This document shows positions 12,873 through 23,401 of a stretch of 64,000 bases of DNA, one piece after another (positions within the stretch are counted from its first letter, which is position 1; the number at the start of each line of letters is the position of its first letter). This stretch comes from Apostichopus japonicus (taxonomy: Eukaryota > Echinodermata > Holothuroidea > Aspidochirotida > Stichopodidae): assembly GCF_037975245.1 (NCBI RefSeq), contig NC_092563.1, positions 7,127,501 to 7,191,500 on the forward strand, in the 5' to 3' direction. Both the position numbers and the translations under genes were made by a program. The notes beneath the pieces were generated by a model. That model made no database searches. It had not been told where the DNA came from and worked only from the letters and a program-made list of their open reading frames with translations.

Positions 12873-14782
12873 GAATTATGCACAATCATTATCTAGTATT
12901 TTTGTCAATCTCTTCTTTTTTGAAGTTTTTACTCTACGTATGTAACAGTGTGGTGAAAGTTACTAGCTAAATGGGCTCTGTCATCTACTGTATTTTTGGC
13001 TCTGTACAATAATCACTAGTGTTTGCACGGGGTATCCGGGTACGCACCTGACGCGATACTACCCGGTTCCTAATTTATTACCCGAATCCTACGTTAAGTG
13101 TGATTCTTTTTTTTTCTTTTCTTTTCTTTTTGCAAACCAATGGTTACAGTAGGCAAGATTTTCCATTGACTTAGTGTGGTGTTAGGCTTCCATGTGGTCA
13201 AAGATAACAGCAATAATGAAAGTATTCCATAGATATCTGATAACTACTTCACAATTTGAGCGAATAAAGTTAAACAGATGGTTAGGCTAGATTTCCCCAT
13301 TGACTAAGTGTGGTGTTAGGCTACCATGTGGTCGAAGAAAACAGTAATAGTGAAAGTATAATGTACCATGAATATCTTATAACTGTGTCAGGAGTGCAAT
13401 ATCCACATATTGTTCATCGTTTTGAAATAACCACTGACGGCTTATACTTATTATCTGCCTTGCTGTGGGACTCTGGGTATCAAATAGTCTTTAATTATTT
13501 TTTAACTTATGAAAATCAATTCCTACAAGAAATCAAATTTTATGAATACTTTTAGAAGTACCACTAGAGGAGGTGGCACTTTGTTACACATTGAGGTGAA
13601 ACACTTTCAGTACATGTCTAACATTGCGTCATCACCAATTTTGCTTAAGTAAATTTACTTTTATTCAGTTTTACCTTAATATTAACTATAACTTCAATAA
13701 TCTAGCGATACAAATTTTACTCAATGCAAAATACACATTCAATCCATTGACAAGAGTGCAAGATTTTAGGTCAATTTTGCATTTGTTAAATTAAGTCCAT
13801 ACTGTATTATACTTTCTAATCACTAACAATTGTATTTAATGTATTAATTCTTCGGTAAATATAAATTAGGCTATTTACTGAGTCAATTATGGAAGTATAG
13901 ATCTCAGGAGAAATAGTACATGCTTAATATCCCCCCCCCCCATCCCTCCCCATTTATTCTCTGCTTCGATTGAAATGTACTTGCAGATGAGAAATTTTCA
14001 TGCCAAAATTAATTTAATCTTGGTAGAATTTTTACCGATCAATGTGCAAAGATGTGTCATTCACTATTACTCAATACTTCATAAGACAAAATGTGAAGGA
14101 GCGGAACAAAGGATCATGCGTTCTGATTGCAATTGAAATGATTCATCCAGGATGTTTCCTAGACGTTTCTTCGTTTCATTAATAAAATACACTCTCTCGT
14201 TAAAGAAAGCTTGAACATTAGGCTCTAACTAACTAACTAACAAATAGTAAATATGGTACCCTTCTACAATGTCTGTAGAGTTCATATGACCCATTGATAA
14301 AATATATAATTAGCTTTGGAAAAATACACTAAATGTACTTTTTCAACGAAAAAATCTTGATAATCTCGTACGGAAGCATTTGGTTTTCCACAGTTGTTAA
14401 TCAATTATAATAAGTGTCTTGGTCTACCATGTCAGCATTAAAGCAGAATAGTAGAACTAAATGTTCTGTAACACTTTTGTGTTAGTTATTTGTATGAATT
14501 AAGCTGTTGCTTCTATGCAGTGTAGCCCCTTCTGCCATGTACAATCTTTGTTCTTTAATTACTTCTTTAATTGTATTTTGATTGTTTCTTTTTTTCTTGA
14601 TTGTTACTGTAAATATTTGTGTCAGGATTTCAACACAGCTTTTTACTTTTGACATAGCTGCAGGTTGGTGTCTGGTTGTATTGTGGTGTTAATAGCTAGT
14701 ACAGCTGTGGGGTATAATTCTAATTTCTTCGTAGGTTCCTGATGGTTCAGAGGGTCGTAGATGAGAAGCGTCTCATTACAAT
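12873..14782. other. Unique non-coding stretch with a ~105-bp direct repeat
   Basis: No coding block is recognisable. A pyrimidine run lies at 13107-13132. Two imperfect direct copies, about 13141-13247 and 13277-13382, share TTAGTGTGGTGTTAGGC-like text and CCATGTGGTC. A C-rich run lies at 13931-13941. An inverted scrap of the 180-bp satellite lies at 14257-14297. Confidence 0.5.
14257..14297 (-). repeat. Isolated inverted fragment of the 180-bp satellite
   Basis: The reverse complement reads AATGGGTCATATGAACTC, then ACAGACATTGTAGAAGGGTACC, matching the monomer core at, for example, 1690-1730. It is a single ~45-bp piece, in opposite orientation, 1.4 kb beyond the array edge. Confidence 0.8.
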
Positions 14783-14867
14783 CAGGGACGTCGCTAGAGG
14801 GGGGTGTGGGGGGTGTCTCACCCCCCCAATCTTGGTAAAAATGGCGATAGTTGGACAATTTGAGTGC

Positions 14868-14950
14868 GACAGTCGGAATTTCCGACTGTCGCCAGCTTCA
14901 ATTCGGAATTTCCGACTGTCGCGCTCTAATTTTTCTGACTGTCGCACTCT
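14868..14950. repeat. Subterminal palindromes of the outer hAT element
   Basis: CGACAGTCGGA and TCCGACTGTCG flank a 3-bp centre, an almost perfect palindrome. A half copy and a further GACTGTCGCACTC follow. Clusters like this near the ends of hAT elements commonly serve as transposase binding sites; that role is inference here. Confidence 0.6.
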
Positions 14951-15219
14951 TATTTTCATATGTTCCTGTAATTTGTGAGTGACATAAAATTTTCGATCAA
15001 AATTGACCTTTAATCAGTCATATTTACCACGTTTTCCTCGTCACATTGAGAAATTGTATCTCGCGATCCTTATACTCCACCATACAAAACTTTGTATGAT
15101 TTTGAATACTCTAAAAAAAATACAACGTTCGCCAGCTTCAATTCGGAAAATTTATGTATTAATTTTGCTATTGGGTGGGTCGACCCTGTTCGCTAGCTTA
15201 AAGTAAGTTCAGGATATAC

Positions 15220-16112
15220 CAGGGACGTAGCCATGGGGAGCAGGGGAGCGACTGCTCTCCCTTTGAGTGTCGAAAAAAAAATGTTTAAAAACTGTTGTTT
15301 TTTTAGCATAGTATTTTGTCAGTGCTCTTTTGATCTTGAATACTCGTCAGCTCCGTTAACTCGATTATAATCGTAATAACATGCAGGCCTACTGATTCAA
15401 CTACTTACTTAGTTTGGCAAATGCAATTAGATAAATTTAGCCTATAGCCTATTTCAAACCTACAGTTGGCCACTGCGTAATAAAATACATATTGCCTACC
15501 TAACCTCACTCGATGGAATGTCACGAACCGTATGCACAACGACGACGACAAGTTCGTTCTCATCCGTTCTATGATTCGTCCTAAGTTGTTGCACCAGGGA
15601 GTTGTATAACAACTCCCTGGTTGCACGAACAACATGTTATGAAGCTAAGCTAGCAATCGTACGTGATACGCACTTCCTATAAATAATTATTACACTGTTA
15701 ATACACGGAGATAACGATATTTTTTTAGGCCACTGCAAATCTGGCTGTCTTACAAAATATGAAAGTTTATATTGTCCATCAATTAAGTTCGTCAAATGTA
15801 TTTAAGTTCAGACATTGGACAATAAACAAGAATCATCCTTCTGGAAAAATTGTAAAAGAGCACTTTGTTTGTCTTTCTGATATATTATGTAAAATAACAT
15901 GTAAAAGAATTCAAACAGGAAACAAAATCTGCTGATAGTATGATATCATATGATAATGATGAAACTGGCAACAAATTGCACCAGATCGCATCTAAGGACC
16001 TTCAATTGTTCAAAAAATCTCAAAGGGGAGGGGACACCCCCTCCCCTTAGACCCCTCCCCCATATCAATCGCAAAAAGTGCTTCCCCTTTCAAATTCCTG
16101 GCTACGACGGTG
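15220..16112. mobile_element. hAT-type non-autonomous element nested in the outer one
   Basis: The left end CAGGGACGTAGCCA pairs with the right end TGGCTACGACGGTG (three mismatches). Flanks are GGATATAC (15212-15219) and GGATATAA (16113-16120), a 7/8 match for an 8-bp target duplication. The decay of the right TIR and the duplication suggests an older insertion or mutation since. It ends in a G/C-rich stretch (16024-16065) resembling the interior of the element at 58.66-59.92 kb. No coding content. Confidence 0.7.
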
Positions 16113-16427
16113 GGATATAAATTGTCTCTATGGTATACAATTAAAACACTCAATGCTAATCTACGGAAGTTTAAAAGTGCCATCAACATAAGCAAAAACT
16201 TTGCCCCATAAGTTACAAATGTATTGCAAAAAGTTCGGAACAAAAGTGCAGTCGCGAAAGATGGGGTGTCTAACTGACACTGACCGTATCGTTGACGATG
16301 AGTGCGGGAGGGGGGGGGGGGTACAAGGCAGCAGTCGGAATTTTTTGACTCCAAAACCCATTCAGTTGGAATTTCAGCCACTACACCCCCCCAATCATCA
16401 GGCCTTAGCTACGTCCCTGATTACAAT

Positions 16428-17403
16428 GTACCTACATTAAAGTTGTTTTACCTGTTTGTGGTCCATTGAGTTGATAGTATCATGTCAGGGCATATTCTGA
16501 TGTATCTGTATTGTTTTTTATGTCATTGAACTAGGGTTAGGCTTCATTTTAATTAAAGGAGTGGCTCATTGATTCGCATCATTCAAGCATTACCTTAAAG
16601 CAGTATGTAGTACTGATACAAATTTGTGTAAAGAGAATTTCATATGAACTCATGCAAGTGGAATGAAGGGATAACTGACTTGTATTCAAGATAATTTTGG
16701 TGATGAATAATGATTAAAAGGAAAGGAACAGTTATAAATTAATTTTGGTATTCATGTTTGTATTCTTCATAACTTGGCATTCATATTAAAGGTGTATGAT
16801 CACGTCGGGTATAGGGTCTTGTATTCTGCACTTGTGACTGTTAACATGTGAGTGAAGAGGTGGGGATCTGCTGTATTATTTTTAATTATTGTTTCCGCTT
16901 AGTCAATTGGGAATATCATAATTGCTGTGGACAGTCAAATTAGTTCAAAGGAATTTCCAGTGTTACAATGGTGGGTTCTAATCCAATATGGTGTTTTGGG
17001 ATAATATTTCACTTGAAGATTGGTTGCTATTTCTTAACTATTTAATTACAGAGTGTGCTAGAAAGCATATGGTATATTGTTTTATTCATGTTTAATTTTA
17101 TCTTGTTAGGGGTTGCTCCGTTACTGCTCCACTATTGCTCCGTTATTGCTCCATTACTGTTTTCATGCTGCCAGTTCATCTTGGTTCGTGCGTAAGGGGT
17201 TTGGAATATATTGCAGCTAAACAACTTGGACGGTTTTCTGTTGTCATTTGCTTGGCTTGTTCCACCCAAGGTCGCCGCCCATCCAACTCCCAATCTGAAC
17301 TGATCAACTGATTTGCATCGAAATAAGAGAAGAATGCCAAAGCGACGGAGAACTGAGGAAACGGATAATGGCAGTGGTTTGTAAAATAATTTTTGTCGGC
17401 CAG
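16428..17403. other. Non-coding stretch, short GCTCC repeats
   Basis: No gene recognised. A small run of four ~12-bp units based on TGCTCCGTTACT lies at 17113-17160. Open frames at 17132-17550 on the minus strand overlap the tail of the adjacent LINE and look accidental. Confidence 0.45.
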
Positions 17404-18515
17404 TTTTAAGCTTAGTAAGTAAGTAAGTAAGTAAGTCAACTTTATTGAAACCCAGAAGGAAATTACGTATCTGCGGTGAGCAATACAATGAATGATACAA
17501 AATACAAAGAACATTGATACAATGAATGAAACGAAATTAAAAAAAAACATTGATAATATACAACAGATATATGCAGTCTAAACAAAATATACACTAACTA
17601 GCTTCAATAGCGCAACTAAGTGGAACAGCCACCCTCCCTACCTCGTGTAGCTCTTGTTGTGAATACTAACGGCAGTGCCTATAAACGAAGAACGATGTCT
17701 ATTTATGTGTGACGTCAGCGACCTCAATCTACCGCTACGAGCAATGATGCGGCTGCTTAGATGATTGTGCAACTGGTGACTAAGATCTTTCCACATGGAC
17801 AGCAGCTTGTCTCGTACACAATTCTCGTAGACCGAGGCCACTGACGGCAGACTTTTCCTAATAATTTTACCAGCACGTTTAATAACAACATCCAGAACCT
17901 TTATGCTGGTTCTTCCCGCATTACCTCCCAGCAAGTAATACAATAGGTCCAAACACTACAGATAATGGAGTTATAGAAGATGGCGAGAATATGTGGATTT
18001 AAGAATACAGCTTACGTAAACAGTATAATCTTGGTTTTAGCCGTTTTTCAACATAACTTATGTGTTCACCCCAATTTAACTTATCATCAATTATAACCCC
18101 TAAACATTTGTAGCTACTAACCCTTTCAATACTACTACTCTATTACTACCTTTAATTATCACATCGTTTGCTAATACCTTAGTTCTAAAATCAATAACCA
18201 TTTCTTTGGTTTTAGTTACATTTAATTCCAAAAAGTTTTCATCACACTAATCTACAAATCTGCTAATCTGTTCAAGGTACATGTCATGGTTGCCATCAGA
18301 AACCAAACCAATAAGGGCAGTGTCATCAGCATATTTCACTAAGGGACAGTTAGGGTTTGTTGAGCGAATTTCAGATGTGTAAACAGTAAACAGAAATGGT
18401 GCTAGAACTGTACCCTGTGGGGCACCAGTACTGCAATGTTTAATATCGGACGTTATCTCCTAGTTGAACATACTGCTTTAGGTTAGCCTGGGCTGCCGAG
18501 TTCTCCAGAGAACTG
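17404..18515 (-). mobile_element. Non-LTR retrotransposon (LINE) 3' fragment, minus strand
   Basis: On the minus strand the reading frames give the end of a LINE reverse transcriptase: GAPQGTVLAPFLFTVYTSEI (motif around 18365-18425), then KYADDTALIGL with the catalytic YADD aspartates (about 18305-18345), then a C-terminal piece YLLGGNAGRTSIKVLD to SIHNKSYTR (17638-17952). The tail ends in (CTTA)n at 17412-17436, a simple-repeat 3' end typical of CR1/L2-like elements. The 5' part (endonuclease and palm start) is missing and there are frameshifts and stops between about 17952 and 18480, so it is a dead copy. Confidence 0.88.
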
Positions 18516-19740
18516 AAATTAAGTTAGGCTCTAAGTTAAATGAAGGTGTGATTAAAGTCTAAATGGACACAGTTTTTAATCAAGATTATCTCACATAGCA
18601 GGTGTGGTGAACAAGACACCTTTTGTTTCATCTGTACTCTGGTACTAAAACAAACCTTCCATTGTTTCTTTTTGTGTTCATTAGATTAGTCACCAGCCCT
18701 GGCAACAATTAAGTTCACTTGCTACTGAATATGCAAAGTTTCAACATATTATGTAATAGCAATGCTAGTTGACAATTGGCAAGAGTTTATTTAAAATAAA
18801 AGATGTTGCCATCTCCTGATTGGGCAGATCAGTTGCAACCCTGTCTCTCTGTTTTAGTCCTCCCTGTTAGTAAAGGTTCTTCCTGTAAACCTATACAATT
18901 ACAGCACCCCTACCTGCCAAGCAGTGAAGACCACTTTTGGTAGTTTCGTGTTTAATCAGTTTTTACTGTGTGGAAAGTTTTATGTGTGTATTATACACAG
19001 CAAAATCCTGCTTAATAATTAGTTTAGCTCTCGGCTATAGTAACCTAGAAGTAAAGGAGGCCAGCTTCACAATTATGAATATCCATACCACCTTGGACGA
19101 AACTCCCCTGCTTCCATCTTAATATTTGGAGGAAACCGGAAGTGTTTTATTTGCCATTCTAAGTATAGGAACTTTTACCAAACTATTTTTTATTTCTTTT
19201 CACCGGATGGGAACAATAATTTAATATTATACTGTACTGAGACAGAAACCCCAGCATAAACTAACAATCACCCACCAGGATGGAGAGAAACTGTATCAGG
19301 AAACACTCGGCAACATCTTGTACACAGAACTATGTTTTGTTATTTATTCCTAAGTTTTTCGTTTGTGTCGCCCCAAGGGTAAGGCAATTATTTCGTAATT
19401 TTTTTTTATTGGTTATAAGATATTAATATATCATAGTAAATTATAATTTAAGACTGAGTAGCTAACGTTGACTTTAGTCTTCTGCACTCTGTTGTCCAGT
19501 GTCTTGTTTATTTTGTCGCTGTGTCTCCTAGATAATGTTCAAAAGTCCTCATACTTCCTGAGCATTAGGATATCTATAAAGACCAAAGGTTAGTAAGAAA
19601 CTAACACGAACCCTCAGTGTTTGATTTCCCTTACAAAAAGCATTTAGGCTAATTACGCAAAACTACCTTCTTGCATCTTGGATTAAGGAATATGCAATTT
19701 AGTTTACTTTCTTGAAAAATTGCATTGAGTTAAAGATCCC
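18516..19740. other. Non-coding stretch, nothing recognised
   Basis: AT-rich DNA with scattered stops in all frames. I see no conserved protein block, TIR pair or tandem array. Confidence 0.4.
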
Positions 19741-20240
19741 TATTGGTTTTGGTTGAAGTCAAAGGTCATTTGGGGTCACCAGGGGTCAAATTGTGAAAAC
19801 CTTGTAAAACCAGTTATCTCAAAATGGGAATCATGGGCAGACTTCATATTTAAAGTGTTGAAGTACCACATTAGGAAAAGGCTATTGTTTTTGGTGGAGG
19901 TCAAAGGGCATTTGGGGTCACCAGCGATCAAATTGTGAAAACCTCGTAAACACGATATCTCAAGAAAGGAATTATGGGCAAACTTCATATTTGGTGTGTA
20001 GGAGTACCACGTTTTGTAAAAGAAGTCTAGTGGTTTTGGTGGAAGGCAAAAGTCATTTGGGGTCACCAGGTGTCAAATTGTGAAAACCTTGTAAAATCAC
20101 GATATCTCAATACTGGAAGCTGGGCTGACCTTTCAATTAGTGTGTAGAAGTACCACATTTAGTTTAAAAAGCCTATTGTTTGGTTGAGGTCAAAATTCAT
20201 TTGGGGTCATCAGAGGTCAATTCGAGAAACCCTTGTAAAC
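19740..20240. repeat. GGTCAAAGGTCATTTGGGGTCA tandem-like repeat block
   Basis: Four imperfect copies of a 130-150 bp unit: (G)AGGTCAAA.GTCATTTGG, GGTCACCAGGGGTCAAATTG, TGAAAACCTTGTAAA, ATATCTCAAGA and a part naming 'AGTACCACATTT'. Copies begin near 19757, 19896, 20045 and 20186. Related text occurs at 61.56-61.98 kb, so it is a dispersed family. Open frames in it are by-products. Confidence 0.8.
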
Positions 20241-21185
20241 ATGTACACCCTCACTATACATTACGTCAGATTCATGAAGAAAACTGCTCATGTTACATTA
20301 TCGAAACCACAATGCATTTTTGCATTCTGGTTACTCACGATTATAACTACTGTTTCTTAATACAATGGTGTTATTTTATTGTCTGTCTTGATATTTGATG
20401 GCCTGAGACTTGTTAAACCACTCAAAGTCTTCCATCTTCAGTGATCTTCCTACAGAATGGCTGAAGTGTGCCCTTGATTTGTTCTATATTTAAACGCATT
20501 AGTCATAGGAGAGTGTTGCTACTCTCTCTACTTAATATTTGAAATTTGTTTTGAAATTAAACTAATTAGAAAATACACATGCTGTTACCTACGGAACAGC
20601 AAGGCTTTAACAGACTGTCTCTCCTTTCCACCCCCCCCCCCATACCTCTCATATGTGGCCGCAGTAAATTACTTTTGAGAACTACTACAGTTTCAAATTT
20701 ACAAGTTTTGTCATTCACCTTTACAGATGATGTTTCCACCGAGAATGTGCCTTCATCACCGAAAAGGTAAAGTATCATCAATCTACAGAAGGAAACATTG
20801 TCAGGAACTTTAAGCAGCATTTTGCGTTGGGTCGCTTTTTAACATGTGCATCGATTTTTTTACATGTATCAATCATAAAACAGCAAACTAAGATACCATC
20901 CAAGTTTCACCCTGCCAAGAGCGTTAATTAGCGAGTAATTAACGATTTATGTCGATAACAAGTAAGAGTGTCCACAACAAAGTTTTCATTTCTCCAAATC
21001 CACTAGTTTGAATTCCACCAATCAGTGAATAGTATGTTTATTCATGAGCCGTTGTTTAAAATAGATTCATTCACAACAATCCGAAAAAGTTGTGTGTGCG
21101 TGGGTATCACAGACATACCAACTCCCTGAACATACACATTGCATTGTAGTACGTATTGATATACTGGGTTGCTTTCGACTCAGGC
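20241..21185. other. Non-coding stretch, nothing recognised
   Basis: Contains a C-run at 20630-20641 but no protein block I recognise. Small open frames at 20566-20820 look random. Confidence 0.4.
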
Positions 21186-23235
21186 AGTAAATATTCTGTC
21201 AAACATATATATTCTCTAACACAAAAATTATATATTTTTATGCCATTGTAAATATATTCTCTAATAGAAAAATATATATATTATGTTACAATAAATATTC
21301 TGTAACGATATATATATATAATAACACAAAAATTATATTTTTCTATACCATGAATATATTTATTCTCTAAGGAAAAAATATATATTCTAAGAGAAAAAAT
21401 ATATATTCTCTAAGGCAAAAATTATATTCTCTAAGAGAAAAAATATATATTCTCTAAGAGAAAAAATATATATTCTCTAAGAGAAAAAATATATATTCTC
21501 TAAGAGAAAAAATATATATTCTTTAAGAGAAAAAATATATATTCTCTAAAAAATGTATACATTTCAGTGAAAATGCGCCCTTTAATACCACTGCTGTAAC
21601 AGTGTACCTGCCTTGGACATTTTAATAGGCTCTCGCGGTAGATCACAGGAAATTTGAGCTGTGCAAGTGACTTTCCCACAGTTGGTTTCCTTTGCGAGGT
21701 TGGCAAATTGATTACGTAACACACCGGCTAACGTTCCCAACTAATAACCTTGGAATGTGGAGAAGTGGGCAGTGGCCAAAATGAACGGCAGGTTTACTAC
21801 AGGGCGTATTTTCAAATGTTGAAATTCTGGTACAGAAAAATATTTTTCTCTAACAAAATATATAAATTCTGTTGCAGAAATTATATATTTTCTCCAGAAT
21901 AAATTATATTCTATGCAAAAATATATTTGTATTGTGTGTACAGAAAATATATATATTTTCTAACATTCAAGCTCTATTCTTTGCGAAAAATATATTCTGT
22001 ACGAAAAATATATTCTGTACGAAAAATATATTCTGTACGAAAAATATATATGCTATACAAAGTACGGTGCTTTGTAAGTGCCAACTGAGATGTTTTGTTG
22101 TTCAGTAACTTCAGTGACCAGCTTATTCATTATATTGCTGTTTTCTTCACATCCACTTTCTTTCCGTTGATGTATAGAGTCCTTGCAGAAGTCCTTTAAG
22201 CCTCCATGGCTTCTTTCGCGAGTTCCTGCTTGCAGGAAGATCACATATACATACATACAAGTGCAACAAAATAATTGAAAGACTGTGGTTAGAGAAGAGC
22301 AAATAGTGGATCATATGTTTATAAGTCTTAGCCTACCTAGTGTAAGAAATAAGTATGTTGTTTAGAGTAGTCTAACGTTAACATCACACTACCAACTATC
22401 CTACTTACGCGCTATATCTGGACGCCATGATTACAGTACTGCTGCTATAACGTATGTTAGGTATGTGATCCGATATGTTAATGGGACTGTTAAGCCGGCT
22501 AGATACAGTAGCGCTTTGCTGTCTATCGTATCGCCGTACTATCATGTGCAATGTGATGTCGCAAAACCACTAACTTTGAACTGCATTTCGGTTCTGAGCA
22601 AGGAAATACATTGTACTTGCACACTTAAGGCCAATGTAATAAATAAGCTGTTCACTGAAGTTGCACTTACAGAGCTCTGTACTTTGTATAGCATAAATAT
22701 TTTTCGTACAGAATATATTTTTCTTTGTACTTTGTTTAGCATATATATATTTTTCTTTGCAGAATATATTTTTCTTTACAGAATAGAAATTTGTTTTTAG
22801 AGAATACATATTTTTTCTAACAAAGAATAAAAATTTATTTTTGCACAGACAATCATTTTTACTTTAGAATATATATATTCTCTGTCACAGAATTAATATA
22901 TTTTGTTAGAGAAAAATATATTTCGGTCACAGAATTAACATACTTTTTGAAAAGGATATATATATTTCTTTAGAGGATACATATTTTCTCTCAGAGAATA
23001 AATATATTCTTGGCAGAGAAAAAAAAATTGTGTTAGAGAATATATATTTTTTACAGATTATTTACTGTAAGAGAATATATATTTTTGCACAAAATACATA
23101 TTTGTTATTAAGAAAATACTTTCTGTACGTCTGAATATATAAATATATACATTAAGGGAATAAATATAATTTTCAGGGAATATATATGTGTTAACATATA
23201 TATAAATATGTCTAGTATGTATTTTTGAAGTTAAC
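21186..23235. repeat. AT-rich foldback-like inverted repeat
   Basis: Left arm (about 21186-22135) and right arm (about 22600-23235) are made of ~21-bp units such as TATATTCTCTAAGAGAAAAA, themselves short palindromes. The inner ends of the arms match as inverted copies: left 22028-22135 contains TATGCTATACAAAGTAC and AACTTCAGTGACCAGCTTATT, while right 22625-22735 contains AATAAGCTGTTCACTGAAGTT and GTACTTTGTATAGCAT. About 450 bp lies between. Long AT-rich arms of subrepeats around a loop resemble foldback elements. It sits immediately upstream of the first candidate exon. Confidence 0.7.
22190..22260. repeat. Dispersed repeat 3' piece with (ATAC)n tail
   Basis: The stretch CTCCATGGCTTCTTTCGCGA, then GAGTTCCTGCTTGC, then GGAAGATCACATATACATAC is repeated at about 24938-25000. 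Both copies end in a CATA/ATAC microsatellite, like a retroposon tail. Confidence 0.7.
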
Positions 23236-23240
23236 CATGT

Positions 23241-23401
23241 ATGTATTTCGCAAGTCGAGCATATATATATTTATACGTAATATATTCCGCTTTCTCGCGC
23301 CATAGTATTCACATAGGGAATCAAGTAGAACGATGGACCGAACTGAAGGAGGAGTTGGAGCTGGAGAACGAAACGGAGGTTGCTGAATTTTTGCTGGATA
23401 G
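23241..23401 (+). CDS. SAMHD1: SAMHD1 candidate first coding exon
   Basis: This frame is open from ATG at 23241 (an in-frame stop lies just upstream at 23232-23234) to a strong donor ATAG|GTGAGT after 23401. The last part, [19 protein letters not shown], is acidic and probably helical; the first ~30 codons are AT-derived and look non-conserved, so the true exon may instead start after the acceptor-like ACATAG at 23316. The exon leaves two bases, which join correctly with the next exon. VAEFLLD faintly recalls a SAM helix but the rest of a SAM domain is missing. Moderate support, from phase and donor only. Confidence 0.5.

Larger units (their letters stand above)
14783..16419. mobile_element. 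hAT-type non-autonomous DNA transposon (outer)
   Basis: The left end CAGGGACGTCGCTAG and right end TTAGCTACGTCCCTG are inverted copies. The element is flanked by an exact 8-bp direct repeat ATTACAAT (14775-14782 and 16420-16427), the target-site size of hAT elements. Internal sequence has no transposase; it carries G/C runs and repeated CGACTGTCG words near the left end, and is itself interrupted by a second element at 15220-16112. Confidence 0.88.

Noticed and set aside
17132-17550. Two overlapping 122-124 codon minus-strand frames
   Set aside because: They cross the LINE's (CTTA)n tail into unrelated DNA and encode low-complexity text such as TYLLT repeats.
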